A stretch of 25,174 nucleotides of DNA, from positions 1 through 25,174 of the forward strand of contig JAEWNJ010000055.1 in NCBI GenBank assembly GCA_023392795.1. The letters are read 5' to 3'. Positions 22,716-25,174 of this stretch are shown here, piece after piece. Position 1 is the stretch's first letter. Every line of letters starts with the position of its first letter. This DNA comes from Candidatus Cloacimonadota bacterium (GTDB taxonomy: Bacteria; Cloacimonadota; Cloacimonadia; Cloacimonadales; Cloacimonadaceae). The notes below the pieces were generated by a model, which was not told the origin of the DNA, did no database searches, and was given only the letters and a program-made list of their open reading frames with translations. The translations under genes and the position numbers were made by a program.

Positions 22716-23995
22716 GATACGTACTACTTGCTTTTGTACTGTTGATAAGCCTGAATATGATTGCCTGCGGCAATAAACGAGGTCCCACAGGCGGCGATCA
22801 GGATCTGGATAAACCGACCGTGTTATCCTCTTCACCGGCAGAAATGGGAGACATCAGCGGCGGCATCATCGAGATTGATTTTGATAAACCGATGGATAAG
22901 TCCAGCCTGCCCAATGCCATCTATTTCTACCCTCCGATCACAGAGAAGCGGATCAGCCTCTCGCGTCAAACTCTGAGCATCGAGATCAAGGAGAAGCTGC
23001 AGGATGACACCCTCTATTACATTACACTCAGCACCCGGATAAAGGATACGCGCGGCAACAATCTGGACAAGGCGCATACCTTGATCTTCGCAAACGGCAA
23101 TCCCTCAAAAGCCAAACTTTCGGGATTGATCGCTTACGAAAAGGGAGAAGATGCCATCAAGGCCATAAACATGAGTCTCTTTTCTGCCGATTCACTACTG
23201 GTAATGATGAAAGAGCTTTCCGGCAGCAGCTATGAATTGACTAATCTGAGCCCCGGTTCCTACCGGATGCGTGGGTATATTGACAATAACTTGAACGGTC
23301 GCTACGATGAGACCGCTGAGCCCTTCTTTGAAGCTCCCTTCAGCCTTACTGATATTGCCACTATGGATCTGAACATGGCTTACGTAGATACATCCTGGGC
23401 GCAGATCAGAAGAGTGAAACAACATTCCCGGAATGAACTGGAGATAACTCTATCTGAAAGTGTCCGCTCATTTTCGGACCTCAGCATCAAGACTGAACCA
23501 CAGGGCCTACCCCTGGATATCCTGCACCAGTTCCTGGATCACGATAAGCTATATCTCTTGACTGCGGCCATGGATTCCACGCGTTATACCATTCACATGA
23601 CCAATCTGGAGGATAACAAAGGCGTGATCTCCCCAGGATCCGGCTTTAGCTTTACTGCAGCGGGGCTTGAGGATGGTACAGCCCCTGTCCTGCTCTCCTC
23701 CAATCCGCGAAACGGCGCTACAGTGAACAGCTTGCGCCCCACCATCGAACTGAATTTCTCGGAGATCATCCCCGCCGCCAAGCTATCCCTACGCATGATC
23801 GAGACAGATTCCAAAAAGGAAGTACCTGTTTATATATCGGACATTCGGGGCAGAAGCGCCAGAGTAACCCCCACCAAGGACTTAGAGAACTACCGCTCGC
23901 ACACCCTGATCATCGACGCAGCCAGTTCTGATTTCAGCGGCAATCAGATAGGTAGAAACATAGAAATCCTCTTTTTGCCCATATCACGGAGATAG
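22712..23995 (+). CDS. Lipoprotein with SbsA-type Ig-like domains
   Basis: A 427-residue predicted lipoprotein. The signal peptide ends at Cys19 (LLISLNMIAC), followed by a Gly/Asp-rich linker. The first Ig-like domain (about 35-130) is of the SbsA/Big_5 kind: PTVLSSSPAEMGDISGGIIE then DFDKPMD. A middle domain (about 135-225) resembles a regulatory prealbumin-like fold (YELTNLSPGSYRMRGYIDNN). A second SbsA-type domain near 330-425 begins APVLLSSNPRNGATVN and has LNFSEIIPAAKLSLR. The role is probably structural or adhesive at the cell envelope; no enzyme motif is seen. Its start overlaps ribE (ATGA) and its stop is one base before wecB, so it is co-translated with both. Confidence 0.88.
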   Translation: MRYVLLAFVLLISLNMIACGNKRGPTGGDQDLDKPTVLSSSPAEMGDISGGIIEIDFDKPMDKSSLPNAIYFYPPITEKRISLSRQTLSIEIKEKLQDDTLYYITLSTRIKDTRGNNLDKAHTLIFANGNPSKAKLSGLIAYEKGEDAIKAINMSLFSADSLLVMMKELSGSSYELTNLSPGSYRMRGYIDNNLNGRYDETAEPFFEAPFSLTDIATMDLNMAYVDTSWAQIRRVKQHSRNELEITLSESVRSFSDLSIKTEPQGLPLDILHQFLDHDKLYLLTAAMDSTRYTIHMTNLEDNKGVISPGSGFSFTAAGLEDGTAPVLLSSNPRNGATVNSLRPTIELNFSEIIPAAKLSLRMIETDSKKEVPVYISDIRGRSARVTPTKDLENYRSHTLIIDAASSDFSGNQIGRNIEILFLPISRR

Positions 23996-23996
23996 C

Positions 23997-25052
23997 ATGA
24001 AGATAATCCAACTCGTGGGCGCCCGCCCCCAATTTGTAAAACTGGCACCTCTATCCAAGGTGATCCGCGCCGCTGGTCATGAAGAACTGATCGTACATAG
24101 CGGACAGCATTACGATATCCAGATGAACGAAGTATTCTTCCGCGATATGGAGATACCGGCACCAGATTATAACCTTAGCGTAGGATCAGGCTCTCAGGCC
24201 CTGCAGACTGCAGAGATCCTTTCTCTATTGGAACCAATCCTGATAAAGCAAAGCCCAGACCTGCTGATCGTTTACGGTGACACCAATACCACTCTGGCTG
24301 GAGCCCTGGCAGCCGCTAAGCTGCAGATCAGGATTGCCCATGTGGAAGCATGCCTGAGAAGCTTCAACCGTAGCATGCCCGAAGAGATCAATAGAATAGT
24401 GACGGATCACGTTAGTGACATCCTGCTGGCACCTACCCCGATGGCAATGGAAAATGCCAAAAGGGAAGGGTTGAGCGATAAATGCAGCCTGGTGGGCGAC
24501 ATCATGGTGGATTCCCTGCTCTTTGGCATCGGAAAAGCAAGATCGCAATCACAGGTGCTGCAGGAACTGAAGATCAGTGAGGATGAGAAGTTCCATTTGC
24601 TGACTCTGCATCGTCCCTACAATGTGGACAGCCCTCAAAACCTGGAACACATCCTGAGTTCGCTGGATACTCTGGGTACGCGCGTGGTCTTTCCAGTACA
24701 TCCCCGCACCCGGCAAGTGCTCCAGAATATGCAACGCAAGCAATTTTCCCACATAAACTTCGTAGGACCCCAGGCCTATTTGGATTTCCTGATGCTGATG
24801 GATAACTGCAGCATGATGCTCTCCGATAGCGGCGGTATCCAAAAGGAAGCCTATATCCTGCAAAAACCCTGTGTGACACTGCGTCCTGAAACCGAATGGG
24901 TGGAAACTGTGCAGAGCGGCTGGAACATGCTGCTCCCCACCGATGATCCCGCCTTCCCCAATGCGATTAAGGACTTCCAGCCACCAAGCGAACACCCCGA
25001 TATCTTTGGCAAGGATGTGGCACAAAACATTCTCAAGGTTATTGAGAATTAA
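23997..25052 (+). CDS. wecB: Non-hydrolysing UDP-N-acetylglucosamine 2-epimerase
   Basis: It interconverts UDP-GlcNAc and UDP-ManNAc in the cytoplasm, feeding surface polysaccharide or cell-wall glycan synthesis. The 351 residues cover the whole GT-B fold: VGARPQFVKLAPL at the N-terminus, VYGDTNTTLAGALAA (Asp95), HVEACLRS (Glu117), SMPEEINR (Glu129/Glu130), TLHRPYNVD (His205), SDSGGIQKEA and LRPETEWVETV. Asp95 and Glu117 sit at the same numbers as in E. coli WecB. Two family positions differ: Cys119 replaces the usual Gly in HVEAGLRS, and HRPYN replaces HRxEN. GGAG precedes the ATG, which lies one base after the lipoprotein gene. It is the last gene before the second hairpin array. The length is slightly below the usual 360-380. 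Confidence 0.96.
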   Translation: MKIIQLVGARPQFVKLAPLSKVIRAAGHEELIVHSGQHYDIQMNEVFFRDMEIPAPDYNLSVGSGSQALQTAEILSLLEPILIKQSPDLLIVYGDTNTTLAGALAAAKLQIRIAHVEACLRSFNRSMPEEINRIVTDHVSDILLAPTPMAMENAKREGLSDKCSLVGDIMVDSLLFGIGKARSQSQVLQELKISEDEKFHLLTLHRPYNVDSPQNLEHILSSLDTLGTRVVFPVHPRTRQVLQNMQRKQFSHINFVGPQAYLDFLMLMDNCSMMLSDSGGIQKEAYILQKPCVTLRPETEWVETVQSGWNMLLPTDDPAFPNAIKDFQPPSEHPDIFGKDVAQNILKVIEN

Positions 25053-25053
25053 T

Positions 25054-25174
25054 AATCTCGTTGCGCAGCAACCCATATCGCTGCGAAGCAGCCCATCTCG
25101 TCACGAAGTGACCCATCTCGCACGAAGTGCCCATTTCGCGGCGAAGCCGCCCATTTCGTGCCGAAGGCACCTAT
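25054..25174 (+). repeat. Tandem array of GNA-triloop mini-hairpins (array 2), continues beyond window
   Basis: Six units begin one base after the wecB stop codon: 25054-25073, 25074-25093, 25094-25113, 25114-25131, 25132-25151 and 25152-25171, with the start of a seventh (TAT) at the edge. Stems are GTTGC/GCAAC, GCTGC/GCAGC, GTCAC/GTGAC, GCAC/GTGC, GCGGC/GCCGC and GTGCC/GGCAC, with loop GCA in the first and GAA in the rest, and the same CATYTC leader and trailing C as array 1. The orientation is the same as array 1. Confidence 0.9.

Overview
The window looks like a chromosomal segment of a strictly anaerobic, protein- or amino-acid-fermenting bacterium of the Fibrobacterota-Chlorobiota-Bacteroidota sphere. 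The best guess is Candidatus Cloacimonadota. This rests on a class I-type hybrid cluster protein, the [FeFe]-hydrogenase maturase HydE, several very large secreted beta-sandwich proteins with gingipain-type (C25) domains, LVIVD and SbsA-type lipoproteins, and short intergenic hairpin arrays. The taxon is an inference. No rRNA, tRNA, CRISPR array or insertion sequence was seen.

Layout. (1) 1-4467, minus: the first 1489 residues of a giant secreted C25-like protein that runs off the left edge; its catalytic Cys is present but the His position holds Tyr. (2) 4553-5569, minus: an LVIVD beta-propeller lipoprotein. (3) 5640-9130, minus: a compact operon reading TetR regulator, Fe-S protein, cupin, hydroxylamine reductase (Hcp), with a strong terminator at its end and a palindromic operator at its head. 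(4) 9131-10241: a region with one small two-membrane-segment protein, a cluster of DnaA-box-like sequences and a 100-nt cloverleaf-like inverted repeat. (5) 10242-12908, minus: an HEXXH metallopeptidase joined to a propeller and a probable outer-membrane beta-barrel. (6) 13110-18812, plus: a 1900-residue protein that joins an RgpB-like gingipain to a Porphyromonas-type peptidylarginine deiminase (PPAD). (7) 18908-20814, plus: hydE and a Sel1-repeat protein. (8) 21204-25052, plus: a tightly packed operon ybaB-recR-ribE-lipoprotein-wecB, bracketed on both sides by tandem arrays of GNA-triloop mini-hairpins.

The most exciting item is the gingipain-PPAD fusion. In Porphyromonas gingivalis, Arg-gingipain and PPAD are separate proteins that work in sequence: the protease exposes C-terminal arginines and PPAD citrullinates them. 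Here both activities appear in one chain. The C25 domain has the RgpB His/Cys pair at the same 33-residue spacing and the Asp that lines the Arg-specific S1 pocket at the same 48-residue offset. The deiminase domain has Trp, Asp, two carboxylate-binding Arg, His, Asp and Asn at spacings identical to PPAD, with Cys four residues closer. The second striking item is the pair of mini-hairpin arrays, whose stems vary in sequence but always stay complementary around a GAA or GCA loop closed by C-G.

Taken together, the left 19 kb encodes a secreted and surface protein-degradation apparatus around a nitrosative/redox-stress operon. The right 6 kb is housekeeping (hydrogenase maturation, recombination repair, riboflavin, cell-envelope sugar).
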